From: CAZOWL01 sp964583605
GTDB taxonomy: Bacteria > Pseudomonadota > Gammaproteobacteria > Chromatiales > Chromatiaceae
Direction of reading: 5' to 3'
DNA length: 33,429 bases
NCBI GenBank assembly: GCA_964583605.1
Contig: CAZOWL010000045.1
Span: 1-33,429 of the forward strand
Under the pieces are notes generated by a model. It ran no database searches. It worked only from the letters and a program-made list of their open reading frames with translations, and was not told the DNA's origin. Of the stretch, positions 8,641 to 16,175 are shown in pieces (within the stretch, counting starts at the first letter, position 1; each line of letters starts with the position of its first letter). The translations under genes were made by a program, and so were the position numbers.

Positions 8641-9129
8641 ATGGGCGAACCAAGACACCAGCATCAGCGCGGGCGTTCCCAGGGTAGCGGGTTTCGCGGT
8701 GGTGAGCGCCCGAGTCCCTGCGAGCAGGGAGCAACTCTGGGGTTCTCTATCGACGACATCCGATTCAGCGGTGACCTCGATCCGGAGCTATTTAACGGCA
8801 TTGCCAAGCGCTGTGCCAGGGCGATCGGTGACAACGACAAGTGCAACAAACCCAGCCAGATTCGCCGCTTCTATGATGAGCTGGTGATGTGGCAGACGAA
8901 GGTCGGGAGCGACAATGCGCGCTTTCAGGAGGTACGTCCCTTCCTCCTGATGCTCAATGCCAAGGCCGCCTATGCCGAGGGCCGACAACTGGTGGATGGC
9001 AACTTCGTCAAGCTCCTGGAGCGCTGCCTCAAGCAGTCGGAGGACGCCAAGACGCTCGGCTATGCCAAGCTGTTCTTCGAGGCCTTTCTAGGTTTTTACA
9101 AAGAAGTCCGCCCCAGCGATAACAAGTAA
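8641..9129 (+). CDS. csm2: Csm2, small subunit
   Basis: A 162-residue Csm2. The first 30 or so residues are Gly/Arg/Gln-rich and probably disordered; the helical bundle runs from about 40 (FSIDDIRFSGDLDPELFNGI) to the end, with the family block NKPSQIRRFYDELVMWQTKV and the C-terminal TLGYAKLFFEAFLGFYKEVR. Csm2 subunits line the crRNA-target duplex along the Csm3 backbone and do not cut RNA. The start ATG at 8641 has GGAG 8 bases upstream, just after the cas10 stop. Position between cas10 and csm3 is the standard III-A order. Confidence 0.93.
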   Translation: MGEPRHQHQRGRSQGSGFRGGERPSPCEQGATLGFSIDDIRFSGDLDPELFNGIAKRCARAIGDNDKCNKPSQIRRFYDELVMWQTKVGSDNARFQEVRPFLLMLNAKAAYAEGRQLVDGNFVKLLERCLKQSEDAKTLGYAKLFFEAFLGFYKEVRPSDNK

Positions 9130-9165
9130 CGCCGCCGCTCGAACGCGAGGGAAGAGGAACCAACC

Positions 9166-9876
9166 ATGCAACTGACTCATATTCGGAAGATTACCGGCAC
9201 ACTGGAGCTGGTTAGCGGCCTGCACATCGGGGGCGGCAATACCGAGATGCACATCGGCGGCACCGACAACGCCGTCATCAAGAATCCGGTCACCAATCAG
9301 CCCTACATCCCCGGCTCGAGTATCAAGGGCAAGATGCGCAGCCTCATGGAGTGGCATGCCGGCGTGGTCGGTATCACCAAAGGCAAGCCGCTGGGCTTCA
9401 AGCATCTCGCTGCACTCGAGGGGGAACAACGGCAAATGGGCAAGGCCCTGCTCATGCTGTTTGGTGGCGCCCCGGAGGGCGAGCCGGACGAGGCCCTGCT
9501 CCGCGAGATCGGCCCGACCCGCCTGGCCTTCTGGGACTGCAATCTGGATCCGGCCTGGGTCGCCGAGATGGATAAGCGAAACTTGCTGTTGACCGAGCAG
9601 AAGACCGAGAACGCCATCGACCGCATCGCCGGTGTCGCCGAGCACCCGCGTAATACGGAGCGCGTCCCGGCTGGCGCGCGTTTCGACTTCCAACTCACCC
9701 TCAAAGTCCACGGCGACGAGGATTTGCTTGATGAGTTGCTGGTCGGCTTCAAGCTCCTAGAGCTCACCGGGCTGGGCGGATCCGGCTCGCGCGGCTACGG
9801 CAAGATCCGTTTCGAAGGGTTGAACATCGGGGGCGCAGACCTGCGGGCGCGCCTGGATCAGCTGAGCTTCGACTGA
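9166..9876 (+). CDS. csm3: Csm3, backbone subunit and target-RNA ribonuclease
   Basis: A 236-residue RAMP protein. The N-terminal GLHIGGGNTEMHIGGTDNAV holds the catalytic aspartate (D34) that cuts target RNA at 6-nt steps, followed by the family signature NQPYIPGSSIKGKMRSLMEW and, near the C-terminus, the glycine-rich loop TGLGGSGSRGYGKIRFEGL. Several copies would form the helical spine that holds the crRNA. The AGAGG ribosome binding site lies about 8 bases before the ATG at 9166. A 36-bp gap separates it from csm2 and a 13-bp gap from csm4. All residues expected for an active Csm3 are present. Confidence 0.96.
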   Translation: MQLTHIRKITGTLELVSGLHIGGGNTEMHIGGTDNAVIKNPVTNQPYIPGSSIKGKMRSLMEWHAGVVGITKGKPLGFKHLAALEGEQRQMGKALLMLFGGAPEGEPDEALLREIGPTRLAFWDCNLDPAWVAEMDKRNLLLTEQKTENAIDRIAGVAEHPRNTERVPAGARFDFQLTLKVHGDEDLLDELLVGFKLLELTGLGGSGSRGYGKIRFEGLNIGGADLRARLDQLSFD

Positions 9877-9889
9877 CGGGAGCGGTTCC

Positions 9890-10888
9890 ATGGACTGCCT
9901 CACACTTCGCCTGCGGCTGCTGGCCCCGTTCGGCTCGCCTTTGCTTGGAGATATGCTCTTCGGCCAGCTCTGCTGGGCGTTGCGCAACCGCCACGGCGAA
10001 CCACGCCTGGTGGAGCTTTTGGACGGCTACACCGCCGGACGCCCGTTCGCTGTGATCTCCGATGCGATGCCCGACGGGTGGCTACCACGACCCGCCTTGC
10101 CACTGTCGCTGTTCTCCGAGGTCGCCGAGGCGGACCGAAAACAGGTCAAGAAGCGCGTCTGGCTGCCGCTCGATGCGCTGGCCCGGCTGCTGACCGACTG
10201 GCTCACCCTCTGCCGAACCGATGCCGAGCTGGTTGAGGCGACTGGGGGGTCGAAGGCTGGCACCGCGCCAGATCATCGCGCGCACGCATCCGCGCTATCG
10301 ATGTTGCATCCGCAGCCACACAACAGCATCAACCGCCTGACCGGCACGACAGGCCGCGGCGACTTCGCACCCTACACCCTGATGCAGCGGTGGTTCACCA
10401 GCGAGGTCAACCTGTGCATTCGCATCCTTTTCGACGCCGAACGCATCACCGCCGCTGAGCTAACGGAGCTGTTCGGCGACATCGGCATGGTCGGCTTCGG
10501 CCGTGACGCCAGCATCGGCCTGGGCAAGTTCGAGGTCGAGCAGCGGGTCGAAGACTGGCCCGGGCAGACGGATGCGAACGCCTGTTTGACCCTGGCCCCC
10601 TGCGCACCGCAGGGACAAGGTTTCGTGGCGGAGCGCAGCTTCTACGAGGTCTTTACGCGTTTTGGCCGGCATGGCGACTTGGCCGTGCACAAGGGCAATC
10701 CCTTCAAGACGCCCGTTCTCTTGGCGCGCGGCGGGGCACTCCTGACGCCGACAGAAATGCCGGCGACGCCCTTCCTGGGGCAAGGCATCGGCGGCGACGG
10801 CAGCCTGTCCAAGGTGATCCCCGGCACCGTTCATCAAGGCTACGCACCCTATGTGGCAGTGCGGCTGCCCGAGGAGATCGCGGCATGA
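9890..10888 (+). CDS. csm4: Csm4, crRNA 5'-handle-binding RAMP
   Basis: A 332-residue RAMP of Csm4 type. It begins with the usual ferredoxin-like strand LRLRLLAPFGSPLLGDMLFG, in which a short loop follows the first strand, and contains the tail-loop GFGRDASIGLGKFEVEQ (about 200-217) and the C-terminal GYAPYVAVRLPEE strand. Csm4 caps the complex beside Cas10 and binds the repeat-derived 5' handle of the crRNA. The stop codon overlaps the csm5 start (ATGA at 10885-10888), which indicates translational coupling. Length agrees with the family. Confidence 0.92.
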   Translation: MDCLTLRLRLLAPFGSPLLGDMLFGQLCWALRNRHGEPRLVELLDGYTAGRPFAVISDAMPDGWLPRPALPLSLFSEVAEADRKQVKKRVWLPLDALARLLTDWLTLCRTDAELVEATGGSKAGTAPDHRAHASALSMLHPQPHNSINRLTGTTGRGDFAPYTLMQRWFTSEVNLCIRILFDAERITAAELTELFGDIGMVGFGRDASIGLGKFEVEQRVEDWPGQTDANACLTLAPCAPQGQGFVAERSFYEVFTRFGRHGDLAVHKGNPFKTPVLLARGGALLTPTEMPATPFLGQGIGGDGSLSKVIPGTVHQGYAPYVAVRLPEEIAA

Positions 10889-12537
10889 GAAATCTCCACC
10901 ACGACGTTCATCGCCTGGCCATCACCGCGCTCTCGCCGGTGCATATCGGCACCGGTCAGGACCTGGAACCGACTGGCTATGTGATCGACGGGAAGGACCT
11001 CTACCTGTTCAGCCCAGAAGCGGCGTTGCGGGCACTGCCAGGGAGTGCGCGCGAGGAGCTAACCAAATTGCTCGGAGCTGCGCCCTCGGTGCAGTTGATC
11101 AAGCAGGTGCAAGGCTTTTTCCACCGCCACAGCGAGGCGCTGATCGCCGAGGCCGAACATGCCATACCTGTCTTGCCCAGCATTGCCGACGAGTATCGCA
11201 ACCGCGTCGGGAAGACTGCTCAGCGTGAGGAAAGCGGCCGCGAGATCATCAACCAGCTGACCATCGCACGCACCTTCCTCGCTCCGACCACACAGCGCCC
11301 GATCCTGCCTGGCAGCAGCCTCAAGGGGGCCATCCGGACGGCGCTGCTCGATCTCGTCAACGACGGCAATCGCCCAGGGCACGGTGAGCGCAACCGCGAC
11401 CTGCAACAGCGGTTGTTCGAGTACAGGAGGTTCGAAGCCGATCCTATGCGCCTGGTGCAGCTCGGCGATGCCCACGATCGGTCACCCGCAGAGAGCTACG
11501 CCACCGATATTCGCTATGCGGTCAACCGCAAGCGCCACCCGGTCTTCAAAGACGGTGTCGAGATCGGCGCGCAGGCCGAGAACCTGCGGCAGGTCCTGGA
11601 ATGCGTCCCGCCACTCCGCCCACAGGCGTTCCTCGGACAGATCGCCATCCAGGATGTCGGCGGGCTCACTGGCGACCGGTTACCGGATCCGAGCCTGCGC
11701 TGGTCCTTCGGCGAGCTGGCAGCGGCCTGCAATCGCTTCTACCGCCCGATCCTCGAGCGGGAGGGCGGCGAGCTGCGCGACCGAAACTTCCTCTCGGCCG
11801 CCTGGATGATGACAATCCAAAGGGTCCTCAACGCCAAGCAGCTCGCGCTCGACGCCAACCGGGCCTTCCTGTTGCGAGTTGGCCGGCACAGCGGGGCCGA
11901 ATCAGTCACCCTCAACGGGGTACGTCGAATCAAGATCCTCGGGGCAAAGGGGGAGCGCCCGCAGTTCCTCGAGGCCGCAAAGACCGTTTGGCTCGCAGCC
12001 CAGGATATTGGGCAGCGGAGCGACATGCTGCCCTTCGGCTGGCTCCTGGTCGAGGGTTTTCCGGCGAGCGAGTCGGTGCAGCCCTGGTCGACGGCCGCGC
12101 GGGCGGCCGTCGCGCCCCATGTCGGTGTCGATGAGGATTGGCATGGGCGCGTCAGCGAACGCCGCCGAGCCCTGCGTGCCGCCGCGGCCGAGCGGCGATC
12201 GCGCGAGGCACAACAGGCAGAGCTGGCTGCCCAAGCGCAACGTGAGGCCGAAGCACGCGCGGCGCGCCGGGCCAATCTGAGCGAGGAAAAGCGCAAGCTC
12301 GATGACCTACACGAACTCTTCGCCCGGGATCGCGCGGCAAATCGCACGGAGAAAGGTGGCGAGCTGGCCAACCAGCTCGCCACCCTGCTCAAGGAGGCGG
12401 AGCAGGACTGGCACGGCGACGTCTGCATCCAGCTCGCCGATTTGGCCGAGGCGATCCACGGCTTCGTCGGTTGGCCGAGCTCGAAGAAGAAGCAGGCACG
12501 TAAGGACCAGATTGCGGCAATTCGCGCCAAGGGGTAA
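10885..12537 (+). CDS. csm5: Csm5 with a charged C-terminal extension
   Basis: Residues 1-400 are a normal Csm5 RAMP: HRLAITALSPVHIGTGQDLE at the N-terminus, RPILPGSSLKGAIRTALLDL in the middle and QDIGQRSDMLPFGWLLVEGF near the end of the core. Csm5 caps the 3' end of the complex and recruits nucleases for crRNA maturation. From about residue 420 there is an added tail of roughly 130 residues: an Ala/Arg/Glu/Gln-rich coiled coil (424-480), then RKLDDLHELFARDRAANRTE and a compact end LADLAEAIHGFVGWPSSKKK. Csm5 proteins are usually 350-400 residues, so this tail is a real addition. A decayed homologous copy of its last 80 residues lies at 14973-15211. The gene overlaps csm4 by 4 bases. Confidence 0.92.
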   Translation: MRNLHHDVHRLAITALSPVHIGTGQDLEPTGYVIDGKDLYLFSPEAALRALPGSAREELTKLLGAAPSVQLIKQVQGFFHRHSEALIAEAEHAIPVLPSIADEYRNRVGKTAQREESGREIINQLTIARTFLAPTTQRPILPGSSLKGAIRTALLDLVNDGNRPGHGERNRDLQQRLFEYRRFEADPMRLVQLGDAHDRSPAESYATDIRYAVNRKRHPVFKDGVEIGAQAENLRQVLECVPPLRPQAFLGQIAIQDVGGLTGDRLPDPSLRWSFGELAAACNRFYRPILEREGGELRDRNFLSAAWMMTIQRVLNAKQLALDANRAFLLRVGRHSGAESVTLNGVRRIKILGAKGERPQFLEAAKTVWLAAQDIGQRSDMLPFGWLLVEGFPASESVQPWSTAARAAVAPHVGVDEDWHGRVSERRRALRAAAAERRSREAQQAELAAQAQREAEARAARRANLSEEKRKLDDLHELFARDRAANRTEKGGELANQLATLLKEAEQDWHGDVCIQLADLAEAIHGFVGWPSSKKKQARKDQIAAIRAKG

Positions 12538-12581
12538 GACAGCGTCATTGGTCCCAGGGAGGCCAACGAAGGAGGTCATCC

Positions 12582-12825
12582 GTGCAAACCATCAAGCTCA
12601 GAGCCTAAGTCGGCAGCGGTCGTCGCGTCGTGCTCGATCTGCCCGCCGATACCGGAGGGCGAGATCGAGATCACCATTTCACCGGTTGCCGCCGAAGCTC
12701 CTACTGGACCGAAGAGCCTGAAAGAGCTCTTCGAGGAGTTCGCCCGGCGGCCCCTGCCCGGCACGCCTCGCACCGGGGAGGGCCTTGATCGCGACATCGC
12801 CGAAGAGCGGGCAAGCTGGGACTGA
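12582..12825 (+). pseudogene. Broken small antitoxin-like gene after csm5
   Basis: A perfect Shine-Dalgarno (AAGGAGGT, 12569-12576) precedes a GTG at 12582, which reads VQTIKLRA and then stops at TAA (12606-12608). Past that stop the frame continues as VGSGRRVVLDLPADT, then a two-base loss near 12650 shifts it to EGEIEITISPVAAEAPTGPK and LFEEFARRPLPGTPRTGEGL, ending RDIAEERASWD. The ending is typical of antitoxins paired with PIN toxins. The beta-rich N-terminal half resembles the intact small protein at 15225. One nonsense and one frameshift mutation make it inactive; no toxin gene follows. Confidence 0.7.
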
Positions 12826-12972
12826 GGCTTGGCGCGACTAGGCCGGGCGGGATCTTCGTGGTCGGTGCGGCTCGCAGGCCTGCCGCACGCTGTACAGCGG
12901 ACTTTCATGGTGACCCGATCGCCGCTGAGTGGATAGGCGCGAGGCTTCGTCGAGTGACCGTGAGGCATGCCG

Positions 12973-13083
12973 TTACATTTTTCGGGGTGCCGGCAATCGG
13001 GACGATGATGGCGCTGGGATGTGGGTCTTCTCTCTGTGAACGTGGACTTTGTGCGCGAGGACATTCGTGTCGAGGATGATCAT
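12973..13083 (-). pseudogene. FitB-type PIN toxin, N-terminal stub
   Basis: On the minus strand the ATG at 13083 overlaps the stop of the antitoxin remnant by ATGA, the classic FitAB arrangement, and begins MIILDTNVLA, the first strand and catalytic aspartate of a PIN domain. Similarity ends after about 10 residues and the frame stops at 12973. The rest of the toxin has been lost. Confidence 0.6.
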
Positions 13084-13328
13084 GGGTCGACTTGCATCGG
13101 CGCGACCGTTTGGCCGTGCATTTCGGGCAATGGCTCATCGAGCCCTAGATCAGCAAATCGGGCGGCGATGCGCGAACCGAGGCCGGCGGGCGCTGCCGGC
13201 GCTTCGTTGACGGCCCGTCGCAGAATCTGGCGGATCTCCTCTTCCATGCTCTAGCCATGCTGGCTCGCCCGCTGCTTGAGCGCTGTCCTGATGCTGTCTT
13301 CCAGGTTTCGCACGACGATTTGCGCCAT
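13080..13328 (-). pseudogene. FitA-type antitoxin with an internal stop
   Basis: From the ATG at 13328 the frame reads MAQIVVRNLEDSIRTALKQR then ASQHG, TAG, SMEEEIRQILRRAVNEAPAA and continues to a stop at 13080. This is a ribbon-helix-helix antitoxin of FitA type, which normally represses its own operon and inhibits the FitB PIN toxin. The in-frame TAG sits where the family has an arginine just before SMEEE, so the DNA-binding half is cut from the toxin-binding half. It is a single-codon lesion: the rest of the frame is intact. Confidence 0.75.
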
Positions 13329-13645
13329 GCCTTCCTCCGCGTCGCAGGGAGTCGATCAGGGCCGGAATGATATCACGCCATCGTCCTGGCAGCCCGGCGG
13401 GCAGGTCGCCCGTCGAGCGGCTCGTGCCCTTGTTACCCGTGCCCAAGCGCGGCTTGGGCACGAACTTGCGAAACTCTGCTTCGCGAATCCAAAAGCGCCA
13501 TTGGAGCTGGTCGCGCAGCCCCAACCGCACGGCCCAAGGGTAGAAGCTCTGCGTCCCGCGCCACGGCACGTGCCCGGAAGAGAGCGTTTTGCCATCGCGA
13601 AGCAGCGCTTCGTCACGAGGGGATTTTACGAGGAGATTCTTGGTA
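13329..13645. repeat. Non-coding spacer with a 10-bp palindrome
   Basis: No gene is supported between the FitA remnant and the CARF-HEPN gene. A perfect 10-bp inverted repeat, GTGCCCAAGC (13439-13448) and GCTTGGGCAC (13452-13461) around GCG, resembles REP palindromes. GAGGAG at about 13630 is the ribosome binding site of the next gene. Confidence 0.6.
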
Positions 13646-14947
13646 ATGACTGACGCGAACGAAAGAACCGCCTTGCTGGTGAACGTCGGCGGGACCCCAG
13701 AGCCGATCGCCTTCAGCATCGAGCATCATAAGCCGCAAAAGGTGATCTTCTTCGCCTCGCGGGACAGCCGGGCCGAGATCGAGCCGAAGGTCAAACCGTT
13801 AGTGACTCACCGGTGGCACGATCAAGAGGTCATCACGGCCCCGGATCATCAGGACTTGGCACGGTGCATCGAAGTCCTCTCGCGCGAGCTACCTGATAAG
13901 CTCGACTTGCTTGGGTGTGGGTGGCAGGACCTGATCGTGGACTTTACGGGCGGCACCAAGGCGATGTCTGCGGCTGTCGTCCTGGCAACGATTTCGGAAG
14001 CAGTTGAATACAGTTACATCGGCGGCAAGGTACACGACAGGAGCGACGACGTTCGCTCGAAAGGCGGCTTAGGCAACGTGCTCGACGGATCCGAGGCCGT
14101 GCTGCGCAGTGCCAACCCGTGGGACACGCTGGCCCTCGATCTCAAACGCCGCATGACGCTTTTGTTCAATCAGGGCAGCTTCCGCGAGGCGAAACAGGCC
14201 GCCGAAGATGCCATCGCTCGTGTGAGCCGCGAGAGACGCTGGTTCTTCGAGGACCTGCGGGAGGTCTTTGATGCCTATCTGCGGTGGAGCAACTTCGATT
14301 ATTCGAAGGCGGTGGGGCCGCTGCGCAACGGATTGAAGGGCCTGTGCCGGACCAGCACGCCGGGCTTGGACCGATTTCTCAAGCAGGTGGAGCAGGACGC
14401 GGAACGGTTGGACCTGATCGTGCCAGCCTTCCGCGCTCTGCAAACCGGTAAACCGGCCGATCCCGACGGCGTGCGCGCCCTGCTCCTCGATCTGGTGGCC
14501 AATGCAGTGCGTACAGTCCGCCTCGCACATCGGCCCGACGACGGCGTCGCACGTCTCTACAGCGCGATCGAGAAGCTCGGCAAGTTCATGCTCAGCGAGC
14601 ACGGCATCGATAACAGTCGAGCGACGCCGGACGCGATTCCCGCATCGCTGCGCGAGAATTTCGCACGGCGTTATATCGATCCCGAGAAGGGCACCCTGAA
14701 GTTCGGTCTCGACGCATCCTACCGCGTGCTCGCCGAGTTGGGTGACCCGGTAGGGCTATCCTATTTAGCGCACGAGACCGAGATCTCTGGATTGCTGGAC
14801 GCACGCAACAGCTCGCTGATGGTCCATGGCTGGAGCCCGATCAAGGTCGAGAACTTCGACCGGATGCTGTCGATCACGCTGGAATTTCTCGGGTTATTCG
14901 AGGGCGAGCTGCCGCAGTTACCTGTTTTGTCTTTGGAGGCAAGATGA
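13646..14947 (+). CDS. CARF-HEPN ribonuclease A (TIGR02710 family)
   Basis: A 433-residue protein of the TIGR02710 CRISPR-associated CARF family. The CARF domain (about 1-170) has LLVNVGGTPEPIAFSIEHHK at the start and VDFTGGTKAMSAAVVLATIS as the ligand-binding turn (T101-G-G-T-K). After a helical linker, the C-terminal HEPN domain carries LLDARNSSLMVHGW, an R-x6-H active site (R387, H394). By analogy with Csm6/Csx1 it should be an RNase switched on by cyclic oligoadenylate from Cas10. I chose the ATG at 13646 because GAGGAG lies about 9 bases upstream; an in-frame ATG at 13589 has neither a ribosome binding site nor similarity. It is preceded by decayed toxin-antitoxin genes and followed by a decayed csm5 tail. 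Activity and ligand size are inferred. Confidence 0.87.
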   Translation: MTDANERTALLVNVGGTPEPIAFSIEHHKPQKVIFFASRDSRAEIEPKVKPLVTHRWHDQEVITAPDHQDLARCIEVLSRELPDKLDLLGCGWQDLIVDFTGGTKAMSAAVVLATISEAVEYSYIGGKVHDRSDDVRSKGGLGNVLDGSEAVLRSANPWDTLALDLKRRMTLLFNQGSFREAKQAAEDAIARVSRERRWFFEDLREVFDAYLRWSNFDYSKAVGPLRNGLKGLCRTSTPGLDRFLKQVEQDAERLDLIVPAFRALQTGKPADPDGVRALLLDLVANAVRTVRLAHRPDDGVARLYSAIEKLGKFMLSEHGIDNSRATPDAIPASLRENFARRYIDPEKGTLKFGLDASYRVLAELGDPVGLSYLAHETEISGLLDARNSSLMVHGWSPIKVENFDRMLSITLEFLGLFEGELPQLPVLSLEAR

Positions 14948-14972
14948 GCTGCACATCACCGAAGCACTCGAG

Positions 14973-15211
14973 CTCGAGGATTTGCGTGAGCGACTGACTC
15001 AGGATCGGGCCGCCGGCCGCGAAGAGAAGGGCGGAGAACCAGCCAGTCATTTGCTGGAGGGCTCAAAGGGGCCGTACAGAACTGGTCAGGTCCGGTTTGT
15101 ACTGAGCTGGCGGAACTGGCTGAGGAAATCCACGGCTACATCGGCTGGCCGGCCAAGCAGAAAAAGCAGGCACGTCGAGAGCTGATTGCTGCCATTCGCG
15201 CGAAGTCCTAA
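14973..15211 (+). pseudogene. Decayed second copy of the Csm5 C-terminal tail
   Basis: The first frame reads LEDLRERLTQDRAAGREEKG then GEPASHLLEG, parallel to csm5 LDDLHELFARDRAANRTEKG then GELANQLATLL. After a frameshift another frame gives TELAELAEEIHGYIGWPAKQ and KKQARRELIAAIRAKS with a stop at 15209-15211, parallel to csm5 LADLAEAIHGFVGWPSSKKK and QARKDQIAAIRAKG. The two are clearly homologous but diverged, so this is not a recent duplication of the neighbouring gene. No RAMP core accompanies it. It begins 25 bases after the CARF-HEPN A stop and ends 13 bases before the next small gene. Confidence 0.85.
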
Positions 15212-15224
15212 TCAGGGGGTATCA

Positions 15225-15443
15225 ATGAACGAGTGGACCTCGATGCTTGCCTATCGTGTCAAAGCCCGGATCGAACCTGACCGAACCTTGAGCATTCAGC
15301 TGCCACCAGACGCTCCGCCGGGAGACTACGAGATCATCCTGCTCTATCCAGATCCCCAAGCGTCCGACTCGGCGATAGAGGAATCCAGTACGAGGATTCC
15401 CGAGGACCGTGATCAGCCGCTTGACAATACGGGGGCTGAATGA
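15225..15443 (+). CDS. Small beta-rich protein, possible antitoxin/regulator
   Basis: A 72-residue protein, MNEWTSMLAYRVKARIEPDR then TLSIQLPPDAPPGDYEIILL and a short acidic tail. The strand-turn-strand pattern (x-V-K-A-R-I-x-P-D-R-x-L-x-L-P-P-D-x-P-x-G-x-Y-E-I) is common in small antitoxin-like proteins and resembles the broken gene at 12582. The start at 15225 has CAGGGGG 5-6 bases upstream; an ATG at 15186 in the same frame lies inside the csm5-tail remnant and is rejected. Its stop overlaps the HepT start (ATGA), so it is translationally coupled to the toxin pair. I do not recognise a named family; the function is open. Confidence 0.65.
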   Translation: MNEWTSMLAYRVKARIEPDRTLSIQLPPDAPPGDYEIILLYPDPQASDSAIEESSTRIPEDRDQPLDNTGAE

Positions 15444-15847
15444 TGCGCGGGCTTGATCTGACGCCTTTGGAGAAGGCTCTGGCGGCACTGGATCGCGGCC
15501 TCGCGCGCTGGCAGGCCGAGCCGACCGACGCGGAGCTGCGCGACGCCTGCATCCTGCGCTTCGAGTTCACGTTCGAGCTGAGCTGGAAGCTGCTCGAGCG
15601 CCGTCTGCAGCTGGATCTGCCGAATGCGCAAGAGGTGGACTCGATGAGCTGGCGAGCCCTGATGCGCGCGGGTGCGGAACAGGGACTGATCCAAGACGTC
15701 GATGCCTGGATGATCTATCGCGACAAGCGCAACATCACCTCGCACACCCACGACGAGGCCAAGGCCATCGAGGTCGCCGCGGTCATTCCGGGTTTTGCGG
15801 GTGACGCGCAGGATCTGTTGCGGCGACTGCGCGCGCGTGGAGCTTAA
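15440..15847 (+). CDS. hepT: HepT-like HEPN toxin of the HI0074 family
   Basis: A 135-residue all-helical HEPN protein ('nucleotidyltransferase substrate binding', HI0074 family), with FEFTFELSWKLLERRLQLDL in the second helix and IYRDKRNITSHTHDE at the active site: R97-x4-H102. HepT toxins are ribonucleases (tRNA cleavage has been shown for one member) kept silent by MntA, which adds AMP to the tyrosine of an R-x4-H-x-Y motif. Here the residue at that place is H104, not tyrosine, which is unusual. The gene overlaps the upstream small protein by ATGA (or starts 3 bases later at a second ATG) and is followed 4 bases later by mntA. It is probably a type VII toxin-antitoxin pair. Confidence 0.87.
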   Translation: MMRGLDLTPLEKALAALDRGLARWQAEPTDAELRDACILRFEFTFELSWKLLERRLQLDLPNAQEVDSMSWRALMRAGAEQGLIQDVDAWMIYRDKRNITSHTHDEAKAIEVAAVIPGFAGDAQDLLRRLRARGA

Positions 15848-15851
15848 ACCA

Positions 15852-16142
15852 ATGCTCGAGCTCTCGCCGTTACAGCGCGATACGGTGCGCCGCATCCTCG
15901 CGCGCCATGTGCCCGAGCGCGAGGTGCGTGCCTTCGGCTCGCGCGTCACCGGGCGCGCCTGGCGCTATTCGGACTTGGATCTGGTCGTGATGGGCGCAGA
16001 GCCATTGCCCGACCTGACGTTGGCAACCTTACGCGCGGACTTCGAGGACAGCGATCTGCCGTTTCGGGTCGATCTGCTCGAAGCGCGCGATCTGCCGCCG
16101 CACTCGCTGGCTGCATTCATGCAGCGCTCAGAGTCGCTGTAA
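15852..16142 (+). CDS. mntA: MntA-like nucleotidyltransferase antitoxin
   Basis: A 96-residue minimal nucleotidyltransferase. FGSRVTGRAWRYSDLDLVVM contains a perfect GSx10DxD motif (G29, S30, D41, D43) and FRVDLLEARDL supplies the third acidic residue (D74). Such proteins AMPylate and neutralise the neighbouring HepT toxin. The start at 15852 has GTGGAG about 9 bases upstream; an earlier in-frame ATG at 15795 lies deep in hepT and is rejected. All catalytic residues are present, even though the toxin's tyrosine acceptor is not. Confidence 0.88.
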   Translation: MLELSPLQRDTVRRILARHVPEREVRAFGSRVTGRAWRYSDLDLVVMGAEPLPDLTLATLRADFEDSDLPFRVDLLEARDLPPHSLAAFMQRSESL

Positions 16143-16175
16143 ACCGCTGTTCCCTCGATACAGGATTGGTCAAAC

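Noticed and set aside
13150..13719. Minus-strand frame of 189 residues over the FitA remnant and the CARF-HEPN start
   Set aside because: It spans a palindromic repeat and overlaps two better supported features; no domain is visible.
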